The notes under the pieces: model-generated
Told to the model about the DNA's origin: nothing
The model's input: the letters and a program-made list of their open reading frames with translations, nothing else
Database searches by the model: none
DNA from: Sphingobium sp. JS3065
GTDB taxonomy: Bacteria; Pseudomonadota; Alphaproteobacteria; Sphingomonadales; Sphingomonadaceae
Reading direction: 5' to 3'
Assembly: GCF_026427355.1 (NCBI RefSeq)
Contig: NZ_CP102664.1
Span: 2,418,001 to 2,482,000 of the forward strand
Length of the DNA stretch: 64,000 bases
Shown: piece by piece, positions 31,676 through 41,434 of the stretch
Layout: each line of letters begins with the position of its first letter
Numbering within the stretch: the stretch's first letter is position 1
Made by a program: the position numbers and the translations under genes

Positions 31676-33442
31676 TCAATCGGCCCAGGCGGCATCCTCC
31701 AGGTGCAATTCGGCCGCCGGGCGCGGCCCCCAATCGTCGATCTTTGCACGACCTGCGACCCATAGCCGCCGGTCGCGGGGCGCGCCCAATATCGCCTGGC
31801 CCAGGTCGGATTCAGCCTGGCGGAAGGCGATGGTCTTGATCGACCGGCCATCGTCCCCCGCCATGATCGCGCGCAAATGGCCGTTACCCACGACATCGGC
31901 CTTGATGACCCGCATCGGGCCGGAGACGATCATCGGCGCGGGCCAGCCCGCACCATAGGGGCCGCCCGCATCGATGGCGGCGACGAAGTCCGGATTGACC
32001 CCCGCCGGGGCCAGCACCGCGTCGATCAGCAAGGCGCGGTCGTCCCGCGCCCTGGCGACCGCGCCGGAAAGCCGTTCGTCCAGGAAATCGGCCAGCGCAT
32101 CCAGCTTGTCCGCCGCGACCGTCAACCCCGCCGCCATGGCATGGCCGCCGCCCGCGACCAGCAATCCGCTGTCCTTCGCCGCCAGCACCGCAGCGCCCAG
32201 ATCGACGCCGGAAATGGAACGGCCCGATCCCTTGCCCACGCCTTCTTCATCGATGGCGACGACGATGGCGGGGCGGCCCGCCTTTTCCTTGATGCGCCCG
32301 GCGACGATGCCGATCACGCCCGGATGCCAGCCCGCGCCCGACACGATCGCAACGGCGCGGTTGCCCTGCGCGGCGAGCAGTTGCTCCGCCTCCGCCTGAA
32401 CGGCGGCCTCTATGGCGCGGCGTTCTTCGTTGAGCAGATCGAGTTCGGCGGCGATCTTCGCGGCCTCCGCCGGGTCTTCGGTGGTGAGCAGCCGCACGCC
32501 GAGGTCCGCCTTCCCCACGCGCCCGCCCGCATTGATGCGCGGGCCGAGCGCAAAGCCAAGGTCGTGGCAGAGCGGCGCCCGCGTCAGGCGGCTGGCGTCG
32601 ATCAGGGCAGAGAGGCCGATATTGCGGCGCTTGGCCATGATCCTCAGGCCCTGCGCGACGAAGGCGCGGTTCAGGCCCTTCAATTGCGCCACATCCGCCA
32701 CCGTGCCCAAGGCAACGATGTCGAGCAGTTCCATCAGCGCCGGCTCCGCCCGCGCGGCGAACCAGTTGCGTTGGCGCAGCACCCGGATCAACGCCGCGCC
32801 CAGCAGGAAAGCGACCCCCACCGCCGCCAGATGGCCATGGGCGGCGGCTTCCTCCCCTTCATCGAGGCGATTGGGATTCACCAGCGCCAGGGCTTCGGGA
32901 AGCAGGGTGGTGCATTTATGATGGTCGACCACCACCACATCGACGCCCGCCGCCTTCGCCTGCGCCAGCGCGTCGAAAGCCTGCGCGCCGCAATCGACCG
33001 TGACGATCAATGTCGCCCCCTCGCCCGCCAGCCGCACCAGCGCTTCGCCCGACGGGCCGTAACCCTCCATCAGCCGGTCGGGAATATAGGGCCGGGCCGC
33101 CAGCCCCAGATCGCGCAGCAGGCGGATCAGCAGCGCCGCGCTGGTCGCGCCGTCCACGTCATAATCGCCGAAGATGCGCACATCCTCCCCGCGCACCACC
33201 GCGTCGGCCAGCCGTTCGGCGGCGGCGTCCATGTCGCGGAACAGGCTGGGGTCGGGCATGAAGTGGCGGATGGTGGGGTTGCGATGCGCCTCCACCCCAT
33301 CACGCGGACAGCCGCGCGCCAACAGCAATTGCGTCACCAGATCGTCGGGCCGATAGCCCGGATCGCGCCCATCACCATTACCCCCGCGCCACCGCCACGG
33401 CTGGCCAAGGATCGAACGGGTGACGTTGAGCGCAATAGTCAT
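31676..33442 (-). CDS. recJ: Single-stranded-DNA-specific exonuclease RecJ
   Basis: 588-residue 5'-3' exonuclease of recombination and mismatch repair. DHH phosphoesterase motifs are visible: GDYDVDGATSAALL, then IVTVDCGAQAFD, VVDHHKC, and in the DHHA1 half the GGGHAMAAGLTV motif. The ending is a typical OB-like domain (MRVIKADVVGNGHLRAIM). Divergent from tamA with about 140 bp between. Length is normal. Confidence 0.95.
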   Translation of the reverse strand: MTIALNVTRSILGQPWRWRGGNGDGRDPGYRPDDLVTQLLLARGCPRDGVEAHRNPTIRHFMPDPSLFRDMDAAAERLADAVVRGEDVRIFGDYDVDGATSAALLIRLLRDLGLAARPYIPDRLMEGYGPSGEALVRLAGEGATLIVTVDCGAQAFDALAQAKAAGVDVVVVDHHKCTTLLPEALALVNPNRLDEGEEAAAHGHLAAVGVAFLLGAALIRVLRQRNWFAARAEPALMELLDIVALGTVADVAQLKGLNRAFVAQGLRIMAKRRNIGLSALIDASRLTRAPLCHDLGFALGPRINAGGRVGKADLGVRLLTTEDPAEAAKIAAELDLLNEERRAIEAAVQAEAEQLLAAQGNRAVAIVSGAGWHPGVIGIVAGRIKEKAGRPAIVVAIDEEGVGKGSGRSISGVDLGAAVLAAKDSGLLVAGGGHAMAAGLTVAADKLDALADFLDERLSGAVARARDDRALLIDAVLAPAGVNPDFVAAIDAGGPYGAGWPAPMIVSGPMRVIKADVVGNGHLRAIMAGDDGRSIKTIAFRQAESDLGQAILGAPRDRRLWVAGRAKIDDWGPRPAAELHLEDAAWAD

Positions 33443-33581
33443 CCCGCCGGTCTAGACGCATTGGGATTCGAGGGGAAGCGCCCCTGTCATGGCGCGGGCG
33501 GGAACCGAAACAACCGCTTGCGCGTATTGATTGCTCCCGCCCGAATGGGCGCCGGACAAAAAAAGGGGCACGGCGGTTTCC

Positions 33582-35672
33582 ATGGGTTCCAGGCAGGCGA
33601 AGCGGGTTCGGCAAGCCTTGGGTCTGATGATGTTGGCGGCCTCCCCCCTCCCCCTGATGGCCCAGTCGCCCCCCGCGCCTTCGCCGCCTCCGCAGGAGGA
33701 GCCGATCCTGCCCGACGGCGAGTTCGAGGCGCGGCTGCCCAAGCCCGGCGAAGCGGACGCCCCCCTGCCCTCCATCGATGAATGGATCGACCGGCAGATG
33801 CCGCCACCAGGCGCGGCGCAGCAACTGCCGCCCGCGGTCGAACCGCTGGAGGAACGCGAACTGGCGCAGCCGCTACCGCCGCTCGACAGCGTGCAGGTGC
33901 CGTTGCAGGTCGCGACCGACAATGATCCCGGGGAAAAGACCGAAGCGGTCCGCTATTCGGTGGCGATAGAGGGTTTCGGCAGGACGGGGCTGGAGGATGC
34001 GTTCCGCGATTCCTCTTCGCTGGTCGACGGCGGGGGCAAGGCGGACACGGCGGCCATGCTCCAGGCCCGCGCCCATGAGGATGAGGCGCTGGCCGTGCGG
34101 CTGCTTTATTCGGAGGGCTATTATGACGGGACCGCCCTCGCCTCTCTGGATCAGGCTGGCGACGGGACGCTGAAGGCCATCGTCTCCGTCACGCCGGGCA
34201 AGCGCTACAAGATCGGCGATATCGTCATCCATGCCGGGCCGACCGTGCCGCCGGGCCTGATCCGCGACAGCCTGCCGCTCAGGACGGGCGATTTCATCAT
34301 CGCCGCGGCGGTCGAGGGCGCGGAAGCCAATGTCGGCGTCAAGCTGCCGGAAAAGGGCTATCCCTTCGCCCAGGTGGGGCAGCGCGACATATTGCTCGAT
34401 CCCGCGACGGCGACGGGCGACTATAGCCTGCCGGTCGAAACGGGGCCGCGCGGGTCGTTCCGGGGGATCACGACGACCGGCGGCAAGCAGGCCTTCGGCG
34501 CCGACCATATGAAGGTCATCAGCCGCTTCAAGCCGGGCGAGTTGTACGACAGCCGCAAGGTGGACGATCTGCGCCGGGCGCTGGTGGCGACGGGGCTGTT
34601 TTCCAGCATTGCGGTCGACCCGGTCAGAACCAATGAACCCGGCCCGGACGGCACCGAATATGTCGACCTGAACGTCGTGCAGGAGGCGGGCAAGCCGCGC
34701 ACGCTGGCGGGGGAACTGGGCTATGGCACGGGACAGGGCTTCCGCGCCGAGGGGACATGGACGCACCGCAACCTCTTCCCGCCCGAAGGCGCGGTGATCG
34801 CCAGCGTCGTCGCCGGGACGCAGGAACAGGGCGCGTCCGGCACCTTCCGCCGGTCCAATGCGGGCAAGCGCGACAAGAGCTTCCAGACCGGCATTGCGGT
34901 CAACCACCAGAATTACGACGCCTATGAAGCCTATACCGTCGGGCTGAATATCGGCTGGTCGCGCCAGTCGACGCCGATCTTCCAGAAACGCTGGACCTAC
35001 AGCTATGGGGCGGAGGTGCTGCTGACCAACGAGCAGGTGGTGGTCGATCCGGCGACGGCGGACAAGACGCGGCGGACCTATTTCATCGGCGGCCTGCCGG
35101 TGCAGATCGGCTATGACCGATCCAACGATCTGCTGAACCCGACCAGGGGATTCCGCGCCAATTTGCGGGCAGAGCCGGAGGGGTCGTTGCAGGGCAGCTT
35201 TTCCCCCTATTTGCGGGCGACCTTCGACCTGACGGGCTATTATCCGCTGTCCGACGCGCTGGTGATCGCCGGGCGGACGCGGGTCGGCACGATCAGCGGG
35301 GCGAAGCGGGACGATGTGGCGCCGTCGCGGCGCATCTATGCGGGCGGCGGCGGGTCGGTGCGCGGCTATGGCTATCAGGAACTGGGGCCGAAGGACGTGA
35401 ACAACGATCCCATCGGCGGCCGGTCCGTCAATGAATTCGCGGTCGAGGGCCGCTACCGCTTCGGCGATTATGGCGTGGTCGCCTTCGTCGATGCGGGCCA
35501 GGTCTATGAAAGTTCGATGCCGCAATTTTCCAATATCCGGTACGGCGTCGGCGTAGGCGGGCGCTTCTACACCAATTTCGGGCCGTTCCGCGCCGACATC
35601 GCCATGCCGATCAACCGGCAGCCGGGCGAATCCAAATTCGCGCTCTATATCGGCATCGGGCAGGCATTCTGA
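33582..35672 (+). CDS. tamA: Translocation and assembly module outer-membrane protein TamA
   Basis: 696 residues of the Omp85/BamA superfamily. A signal peptide ends near PLMAQ, then a proline-rich linker (about 25-110) precedes POTRA repeats, and a 16-strand barrel follows. The Omp85 signature GGGGSVRGYGYQELGP is present in the barrel's second half; the sequence ends in GIGQAF with a C-terminal Phe. With TamB it forms a bridge across the periplasm that helps insert outer-membrane proteins and carry lipids. ATG 33582 chosen; a TTG at 33531 would add 17 residues. Stop and tamB start overlap (TGATG). Confidence 0.93.
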   Translation: MGSRQAKRVRQALGLMMLAASPLPLMAQSPPAPSPPPQEEPILPDGEFEARLPKPGEADAPLPSIDEWIDRQMPPPGAAQQLPPAVEPLEERELAQPLPPLDSVQVPLQVATDNDPGEKTEAVRYSVAIEGFGRTGLEDAFRDSSSLVDGGGKADTAAMLQARAHEDEALAVRLLYSEGYYDGTALASLDQAGDGTLKAIVSVTPGKRYKIGDIVIHAGPTVPPGLIRDSLPLRTGDFIIAAAVEGAEANVGVKLPEKGYPFAQVGQRDILLDPATATGDYSLPVETGPRGSFRGITTTGGKQAFGADHMKVISRFKPGELYDSRKVDDLRRALVATGLFSSIAVDPVRTNEPGPDGTEYVDLNVVQEAGKPRTLAGELGYGTGQGFRAEGTWTHRNLFPPEGAVIASVVAGTQEQGASGTFRRSNAGKRDKSFQTGIAVNHQNYDAYEAYTVGLNIGWSRQSTPIFQKRWTYSYGAEVLLTNEQVVVDPATADKTRRTYFIGGLPVQIGYDRSNDLLNPTRGFRANLRAEPEGSLQGSFSPYLRATFDLTGYYPLSDALVIAGRTRVGTISGAKRDDVAPSRRIYAGGGGSVRGYGYQELGPKDVNNDPIGGRSVNEFAVEGRYRFGDYGVVAFVDAGQVYESSMPQFSNIRYGVGVGGRFYTNFGPFRADIAMPINRQPGESKFALYIGIGQAF

Positions 35673-38600
35673 TGGCTGAGGAAACCCCCACCACCATCAT
35701 CCGCGAAGGGCGGCCCCTCTGGCAAAGGATCGCGCTGGGCGTCGTCGGCCTTGCCGTCGCGCTGGTGGTGCTGACGGCGGGCCTGCTGCTGTTCCTCAAC
35801 ACCCAGCCGGGCAAGACATTCCTCATTCGCCAGATCGCCGCGCTGAAGCTGGAATCCGGCATGGCCATAGAGGTCGGCCGGATCGACGGGTCGATCTACA
35901 GCGACATGACCATCCGCAATCTGGTGCTGCGCGACCCCAAGGGCATCTTCGCGGTCAGCCCGGAAGTGCATGTGGTGTGGAACCCCTTCCGCTACATCGA
36001 CAACCATATTTCGGTGCGGCTGCTGGAAAGCCCGCTGGTGGTGCTGGCCCGCAGCCCGCAGTTCAACATCACGAAGACCGATCCCAACGCCCCCATCCTG
36101 CCCGACCTGGACATCGACGTCGACCGGCTGAAAATCGCCAAATTCCTGGTCGCAAGGCCGGTCATCGGCCAGAAGCGCGAAATCGCCATCGACGGCGTGA
36201 CGCACATCGCCGATGGCCGGGCGATCCTGTCGGCCGACGCGGTTGTGGACAGCGGCGACCGTTTGCAGGCGAAGCTGGACGCCGTGCCCGCGCAGAACCG
36301 CCTGTCCATGCAGGGCACGCTGACCGCGCCCAAAAATGGCGTGATCGCGGCGATGAGCGGCCTGACCGACGGCTTCACCGCGCGGCTGGACGGCAGGGGG
36401 ACATGGCAGGCCTGGGACGGGCGGCTGGTCGCGACCTCGGCCAGGGGTGAGTTGGCCAACATCGCGCTCGCGGCCCGCGACGGCAATTTCACCGCGAAGG
36501 GGCCGGTGCGCCCCGGCCTGGTCCTTGCCGGAACGGTCGACCGGCTGACGACGCCGCAACTGGATGTGGACCTGCTAGCGGGCGTCAACGAACGGCGGGT
36601 GAACCTGAAAGGGTCGTTGAAATCGCCTGCCCTTTCCGCCACGGCGAACGGCCTGATCGACCTTGGCAAGAGCCGGTTCAGCGCGCTCAGGATCGACGCC
36701 GTTCTGCTCACCCCCGGCGCAATCATGGAGAAGGTGAAGGGACGCGACGTCCGTGCCTCCGTCATTCTGGACGGGCCGATGGCGACGCCCTTCATCGATT
36801 ATGACCTCACGGCGAAGCAACTCGCCTTCGACGCCACGGGGATAGAGAATCTGAAGGCCAGCGGGCGCGCCGTGATCGACGTCGACCGCATCCGCATTCC
36901 GGTCAGCGCCACCGCCAGCCGCGTCACCGGCTTGAACGCGGCGGCGGGCGGCCTGCTGCGCAATCTGCGGGTGAAGGGCGACTTCGCCTATGCCGCCGGC
37001 AAGCTGATCAGCGACAATCTGAAGATCGACAGCGACCGGGTGGACGCCACGGCCATCGTGCTGGCCGATCTGGACAACGCCATTTACCGCGGCGCGCTCA
37101 AGGGCCGGGTCAATGATTACAGGATCGACGGCGTCGGCATCGTCAACCTCAACACCGATGTGCATCTGGTGCCGGGGCCGAAGGGCGGCTTCGGCCTGGA
37201 CGGCAGGTTCGGCGTGCGCACGGCGCGGTGGGAGAACGCCTCCGTCCGCGATTTCCTGGGCGGCAACGCGGTCATGTCCGGCCGCATCGGCATGACGCCG
37301 CAGGGGAAGTTCACCCTTGCCGGATTGAAAGGCGCGGCCCCCAATTTCCGGGTCCATAGCGGCTCCGGCAGCTACGATACCGATGGCGCCATCGCGTTCG
37401 ACGCCGCCGCGACATCGAACCGATATGGGCCGCTGGCCCTTACCGTGCGCGGCACGATGGAACGGCCGCAGGCCGTGCTGCGCGCCGCCCGGCCCAATGT
37501 CGGCGTGCAGTTGCATGACGTCGTGGCGAAGCTGAACGGCGAGGCGGCGGGCTATCGGCTCGAAACCACCGGCGGGTCGCCCTATGGTCCCTTCTTCGCC
37601 AATGTGCTGATCCGCACGGCCAGGGGTCCGCTGACCATCGACATCAGCAAGGCGCGCTTCGCCGGGGTCGACATGCATGGCACCGTGCAGCAGAGCGCCG
37701 CCGGTCCCTTCACCGGGCAACTGGCGATGAACGGGTCCGGCATTACCGGCACGGCCCGGCTGACGGCTGTGGGCAAGGCCCAGGGCGCGCGGATCGACGC
37801 CACCGCCAGCAACGCCAGGCTGCCGGGCGAGGCCGATGTGATGATCGGCCGGGCACTGCTCACGGCCAACATGGTGCTGACAGACCAGCCGCGGATCACC
37901 GCCGACCTGCAAATGGCCAACGCCGCCTATGGCGACTATGTCGTGCGCAAGGCGCGGGGGCGGATCGACTATCAGGGCGGGCGCGGGCGGGCGCAACTGG
38001 TCGCCGACGGATCGACCGGCGTGCCCTTCTCCCTCGCGGTGAACGCGGCGCTACGCCCCACCCTCTATGCCGTCGCGCTGGAGGGCAAGGCGAGCAACAT
38101 CCCCTTCCGCTTCGCCCAGCCCGCCATAATCCGCATCGAAAAGGCGGGCTATCGTCTCGAACCCGCAACCCTGGTGCTGCCGCAGGGCCGGGTCGATCTG
38201 GCGGGCCGTTTCGGCCAGCAGACCGCGATGCAGGCGCGCTTCAAGGATTTCGACCTGGCCATCGTCAACATGGCGACGCCGGGCCTGGGCGTCAGCGGCA
38301 AGGCGACCGGCACGCTGGACTTCGCCCAGAGCGGCAGCGACTTTCCCACCGCGACCACGCGCCTTGCGATCAGCGGCTTCCGCCGATCCAGCCTGACCAC
38401 CGTGTCCGATCCGGTGTCGATGGCGGTCGAGGGCAAACTGTCCGGCGCGGGCGGCGACATGCGCGGCCTCATCCGGCGCGGCAATGCGACGCTGGGCCGC
38501 TTCGTCGCGACGCTGGCCCCGCCGGGACCGGGGGCGAGTTGGGTCGAACGGCTGCAATCGGCGCCCTTGGGCGGCGGCATCCGCTATGCCGGGCCGGCCG

Positions 38601-39865
38601 AGGTGCTTTTCTCCTTTGCGGGGCTGGCGGGGCAGCAATTATCCGGGCCGGTCGCGGTCGCGGCGGATTTCGGCGGACGGCTGGGCGCGCCGCGCCTCAA
38701 CGGTATCGTGCGCGCCAAAGCGCTGACCTATGAAAATGAAAGCTTCGGCACCCGCGTCACGCAGATGCGGCTGGACGGGCGCTTCACCAACGACCGGCTC
38801 GACCTGCGCGACTTTTCCGGGCGCGCTGGCGACGGCACGGTGCAGGCCAGCGGCACTGTGGGGCTGGCGGCGGAGAACGGCTATCCCATGGACATCGCCG
38901 TGAAGCTGGACCGCGCCCGCATCGCCCGCAGCGAGGCGATCACCAGCGTCGTCAGCGGCACGCTGAATATCAGCAACAGCCCGGCCAATGGCGGCCTTAT
39001 CAAGGGCGATCTGTGGTTGCCCGAAACCCGCTATCGCGTCGCCTGGCAGGGGGGCAGCGACATCCGCCAGCTTACCGGGGTGCGGCGCAGGGGCGAGGGC
39101 GCCGACCTGCTCGACCAGCGTCTCGCCACGCGGCAGGCGGCGGCCAGGCCCACGGCATGGAAACTCGACATCCGCCTGCGCGCCGATAATGAGATCTACG
39201 TGACCGGCATGGGACTCGATTCCGAATGGAAGACGAACATGCGCGTCACCGGAACCGCCACCGATCCTCGCGTGGTCGGCAAGATAGAGGTGATCCGGGG
39301 CCGGTACAGCTTCTCCGGCCATCAGTTCGATTTGCAGCAGGGCATCATCACCTTCAACGGGCCGATGATGAACCCGACGCTGGCGATCCGCGCCGATACG
39401 AAGATCAGCGAGGTGACGGCGGGCATAGCAGTGGGCGGCACGGCGCAACGGCCGGACATCGCCTTCGTTTCCACCCCGACGCTGCCGCAGGATGAGATAT
39501 TGGCGCGCATCCTGTTCGGGGACAATGTGGCGAACCTCTCCGCGACCCAGGCGATCCAGTTGGCGGCGGCGCTCAACGGGCTGCGCGGCGGCGGCGGCGG
39601 GCTCAATCCGATGGGCAAGCTGCAAAACGCCTCCGGCGTCGACCGCATCGGCATCGTCGGCGGCGACGAAGCCACCGGGCGCGGCACATCGCTGGCGGTC
39701 GGGCAGCACATCTCGAACAATATCTATGTGGAGGTGATCACCGATCCCAAGGGCTTCACGGCGACCCAGTTGGAAATCTCGCTCTCCAAGACGCTCAGCC
39801 TGCTGTCGAAGACCGGCACTAACGCGGGATCGTCTGCCAATCTGCGCTATTCGAAGGATTATTGA
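35672..39865 (+). CDS. tamB: Translocation and assembly module inner-membrane protein TamB
   Basis: 1397-residue inner-membrane-anchored protein of the TamB/AsmA-like superfamily. One N-terminal helix (LGVVGLAVALVVLTAGLLLFL) anchors it; the long middle is a beta-taco of repeated short strands that spans the periplasm; the C-terminal DUF490 domain is recognisable by GRYSFSGHQFDLQQGIITFNG, ILARILFGDNVANLSATQA and IEISLSKTLSL-like ending. Partner of TamA, whose gene overlaps its start codon. The length is a little above the enterobacterial form. Confidence 0.94.
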   Translation: MAEETPTTIIREGRPLWQRIALGVVGLAVALVVLTAGLLLFLNTQPGKTFLIRQIAALKLESGMAIEVGRIDGSIYSDMTIRNLVLRDPKGIFAVSPEVHVVWNPFRYIDNHISVRLLESPLVVLARSPQFNITKTDPNAPILPDLDIDVDRLKIAKFLVARPVIGQKREIAIDGVTHIADGRAILSADAVVDSGDRLQAKLDAVPAQNRLSMQGTLTAPKNGVIAAMSGLTDGFTARLDGRGTWQAWDGRLVATSARGELANIALAARDGNFTAKGPVRPGLVLAGTVDRLTTPQLDVDLLAGVNERRVNLKGSLKSPALSATANGLIDLGKSRFSALRIDAVLLTPGAIMEKVKGRDVRASVILDGPMATPFIDYDLTAKQLAFDATGIENLKASGRAVIDVDRIRIPVSATASRVTGLNAAAGGLLRNLRVKGDFAYAAGKLISDNLKIDSDRVDATAIVLADLDNAIYRGALKGRVNDYRIDGVGIVNLNTDVHLVPGPKGGFGLDGRFGVRTARWENASVRDFLGGNAVMSGRIGMTPQGKFTLAGLKGAAPNFRVHSGSGSYDTDGAIAFDAAATSNRYGPLALTVRGTMERPQAVLRAARPNVGVQLHDVVAKLNGEAAGYRLETTGGSPYGPFFANVLIRTARGPLTIDISKARFAGVDMHGTVQQSAAGPFTGQLAMNGSGITGTARLTAVGKAQGARIDATASNARLPGEADVMIGRALLTANMVLTDQPRITADLQMANAAYGDYVVRKARGRIDYQGGRGRAQLVADGSTGVPFSLAVNAALRPTLYAVALEGKASNIPFRFAQPAIIRIEKAGYRLEPATLVLPQGRVDLAGRFGQQTAMQARFKDFDLAIVNMATPGLGVSGKATGTLDFAQSGSDFPTATTRLAISGFRRSSLTTVSDPVSMAVEGKLSGAGGDMRGLIRRGNATLGRFVATLAPPGPGASWVERLQSAPLGGGIRYAGPAEVLFSFAGLAGQQLSGPVAVAADFGGRLGAPRLNGIVRAKALTYENESFGTRVTQMRLDGRFTNDRLDLRDFSGRAGDGTVQASGTVGLAAENGYPMDIAVKLDRARIARSEAITSVVSGTLNISNSPANGGLIKGDLWLPETRYRVAWQGGSDIRQLTGVRRRGEGADLLDQRLATRQAAARPTAWKLDIRLRADNEIYVTGMGLDSEWKTNMRVTGTATDPRVVGKIEVIRGRYSFSGHQFDLQQGIITFNGPMMNPTLAIRADTKISEVTAGIAVGGTAQRPDIAFVSTPTLPQDEILARILFGDNVANLSATQAIQLAAALNGLRGGGGGLNPMGKLQNASGVDRIGIVGGDEATGRGTSLAVGQHISNNIYVEVITDPKGFTATQLEISLSKTLSLLSKTGTNAGSSANLRYSKDY

Positions 39866-39878
39866 ACCTTCCCGATGA

Positions 39879-39961
39879 TTTTGGGTGGTTAGCCATTCCC
39901 GCTACCGCCTGCGGGAGGGGAATGTCTTGGGTTGGCCAAAAATCAGTCAGTCCACCCAAAA
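39879..39961. repeat. Palindromic intergenic element, copy C (short form)
   Basis: Outer inverted arms TTTTGGGTGG (39879-39888) and CCACCCAAAA (39952-39961) enclose a CGCCTGCGGGAGGGGAATGT core and the shared end GGAATGTCTTGGGTTGGCCA at 39919-39938. The order matches copy B on the other strand at 21953-22016. It follows the tamB stop by 13 bp and adjoins the terminator of the convergent gene. Confidence 0.78.
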
Positions 39962-39990
39962 CAAAAGGGCCAGCGTCACCGCCGGCCCTT
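39961..39990 (-). terminator. Terminator for the ferredoxin-NADP reductase gene
   Basis: On the minus strand AAGGGCC (39984-39990) pairs with GGCCCTT (39965-39971) around a 12-base loop and is followed by TTGTTTT. It lies 22 bp beyond the stop codon of the reductase gene. Confidence 0.75.
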
Positions 39991-40012
39991 CTTCCCCTAT
40001 CGCGACAACCGA

Positions 40013-40819
40013 TCAGCCGACGAAAGCACGCTCGATCACATAGGCGCCCGGCGCCGCATTGGAGCCTTCGGCAAAGCCATGCTCCTCGAACCAGGCGCCG
40101 AACTGCTTGATCATTTCCATGCTGCCGCACATCATGATCCGGTCGGTTTCCGGGTTGAACTTCGCCTCGCCCGCTATGCCCTCGAACAGCGCGCCCGTTT
40201 CGACCAGCTTGTCGATGCGCACATTGTTCCGGAACGGCTCGCGCGTCACGGTCGGCACATAATGGAATTGCGCCGCCGCCTGCTCGGCCACCAGCGGGTC
40301 TTCCGCCAGCTTGCCCGACAATTCGTCGTGGAAGGCCAGGTCGCTCACCCGGCGAACCGAATGCACCACCACGACCTGCTCGTAAAATTCATAGACGTCC
40401 GGATCGCGCGCCAGGCTGAGGAAAGGCGCGAGGCCCGTGCCGGTCGACAGCATGAACAGCCGCTTGCCCGGCAACAGCGCGTCGGTCACCAGCGTGCCGG
40501 TCGGCTTGCGGCCCAGGTAAATCTGGTCGCCCGGCTGGATCAATTGCAGCTTCGATGTCAGCGGACCGTCCTGCACCTTGATCGACAGGAATTCCAGTTC
40601 CTCGTCCCAGGCGGGGCTGGCGACCGAATAGGCGCGCAGCAGCGGCTTGCCATTGTCGCCCTGAAGCCCGATCATCACGAATTCGCCCGAACGGAAGCGG
40701 AAGCTCGCCGGGCGGGTGATGCGGAAGCTGAAAAGATGCTCGTTCCAATGCCGCACGGACAGCACGGTTTCCACTGAAAGCGCGCCGGTCGGTTCCAGTA
40801 CCGGCTTTTCGATCGTCAC
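40013..40819 (-). CDS. fpr: Ferredoxin/flavodoxin--NADP+ reductase
   Basis: 268-residue FAD enzyme passing electrons between NADPH and ferredoxin or flavodoxin. The FAD motif RAYSVASP and the NADP-binding FMLSTGTGLAPFLS are clear, and the family C-terminus PGAYVIERAFVG ends in an aromatic-like short tail. The GTG 40819 start (VTIEKPV) is chosen; TTG 40828 is an alternative. This Fpr type supports superoxide/oxidative-stress responses and Fe-S assembly in alphaproteobacteria. Monocistronic with its own terminator. Confidence 0.9.
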   Translation of the reverse strand: MTIEKPVLEPTGALSVETVLSVRHWNEHLFSFRITRPASFRFRSGEFVMIGLQGDNGKPLLRAYSVASPAWDEELEFLSIKVQDGPLTSKLQLIQPGDQIYLGRKPTGTLVTDALLPGKRLFMLSTGTGLAPFLSLARDPDVYEFYEQVVVVHSVRRVSDLAFHDELSGKLAEDPLVAEQAAAQFHYVPTVTREPFRNNVRIDKLVETGALFEGIAGEAKFNPETDRIMMCGSMEMIKQFGAWFEEHGFAEGSNAAPGAYVIERAFVG

Positions 40820-40971
40820 GTCGTTCAAACCTTTTCCCCTGCCAAATCCAGGGCGACCGCCGCCTGAAAGGACGTCAGTTGCGTGGGCTTCGCAATAAGC
40901 TGTGCAGCGCGAATGCCCCCTGGGACGTTCCAAGGCAAGGCGAAAAAAACTTGTCGGCGGGAAAGCTGGCG

Positions 40972-40997
40972 ATCATCCCGGCGAAAGCCGGGATGAT
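40972..40997. repeat. REP-like GNRA hairpin
   Basis: Perfect 11-bp stem ATCATCCCGGC / GCCGGGATGAT (40972-40982 with 40987-40997) closed by a GAAA tetraloop. It lies 5 bp beyond the stop codon of the 105-aa gene on the minus strand. The pattern TCATCCCGGC-GAAA-GCCGGGATGA is of the type found dispersed in proteobacterial chromosomes. Confidence 0.75.
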
Positions 40998-41002
40998 GGA
41001 GG

Positions 41003-41320
41003 TCAGCCGAACAGGCCCTTGGCCAGGCGGCCCAGTTCATTGAGCGGATTGCCGTCGCCGTCGCGGTCGAACAGGCCGCCTATCTTCGACAATATGGCTT
41101 CGGGTCCGCCGAATTGCGCGAACAGTTCCTGCAACTTGTCCGCCGACACGCCATATTCGGCCGCCGTGGTCGCCAGGGCGGCGACATCGGTTTCGCCCGA
41201 AGCGATCTTGCCGCCGATTTCGCTCATCAGCGCCTGCATCTGTTCGGGCTGAAGGCCGATCTTCGCGGCGACCGCCTCCAGACCACCCAGATTGCCCAGC
41301 AAATCGTCAAACTGTGCCAT
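41003..41320 (-). CDS. Small hypothetical protein (DUF937-like), 105 aa
   Basis: 105 residues, helical, Gly/Ala/Leu-rich with no signal peptide: MAQFDDLLGNLGGLEAVAAKIGL at the N-terminus, then a DGDGNPLNELGRLAKGLFG end that looks like a calcium-loop-like acidic turn followed by a hydrophobic helix. The shape resembles DUF937/YidB-type small proteins, but I am not certain. It is a single gene between fpr and pckA. Confidence 0.65.
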   Translation of the reverse strand: MAQFDDLLGNLGGLEAVAAKIGLQPEQMQALMSEIGGKIASGETDVAALATTAAEYGVSADKLQELFAQFGGPEAILSKIGGLFDRDGDGNPLNELGRLAKGLFG

Positions 41321-41434
41321 AGCTTATATCCCGCTGAAAATTCGATGCAGGATAGCATTGCGCGCCGCCGACAGAAAGCGAAAGAGGCCAGGAGATCGCT
41401 CCCCCGGCCCCTTTCGTTGCGTATCGCTATAAAA

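Noticed and set aside
31877..33781. Plus-strand 634-codon frame opposite recJ
   Set aside because: recJ has all its DHH motifs in the opposite strand; the plus-strand translation is low-complexity with no start signal.
33873..35525. Minus-strand 550-codon frame opposite tamA
   Set aside because: tamA has POTRA and Omp85 signature in the plus strand; this is an antisense shadow.
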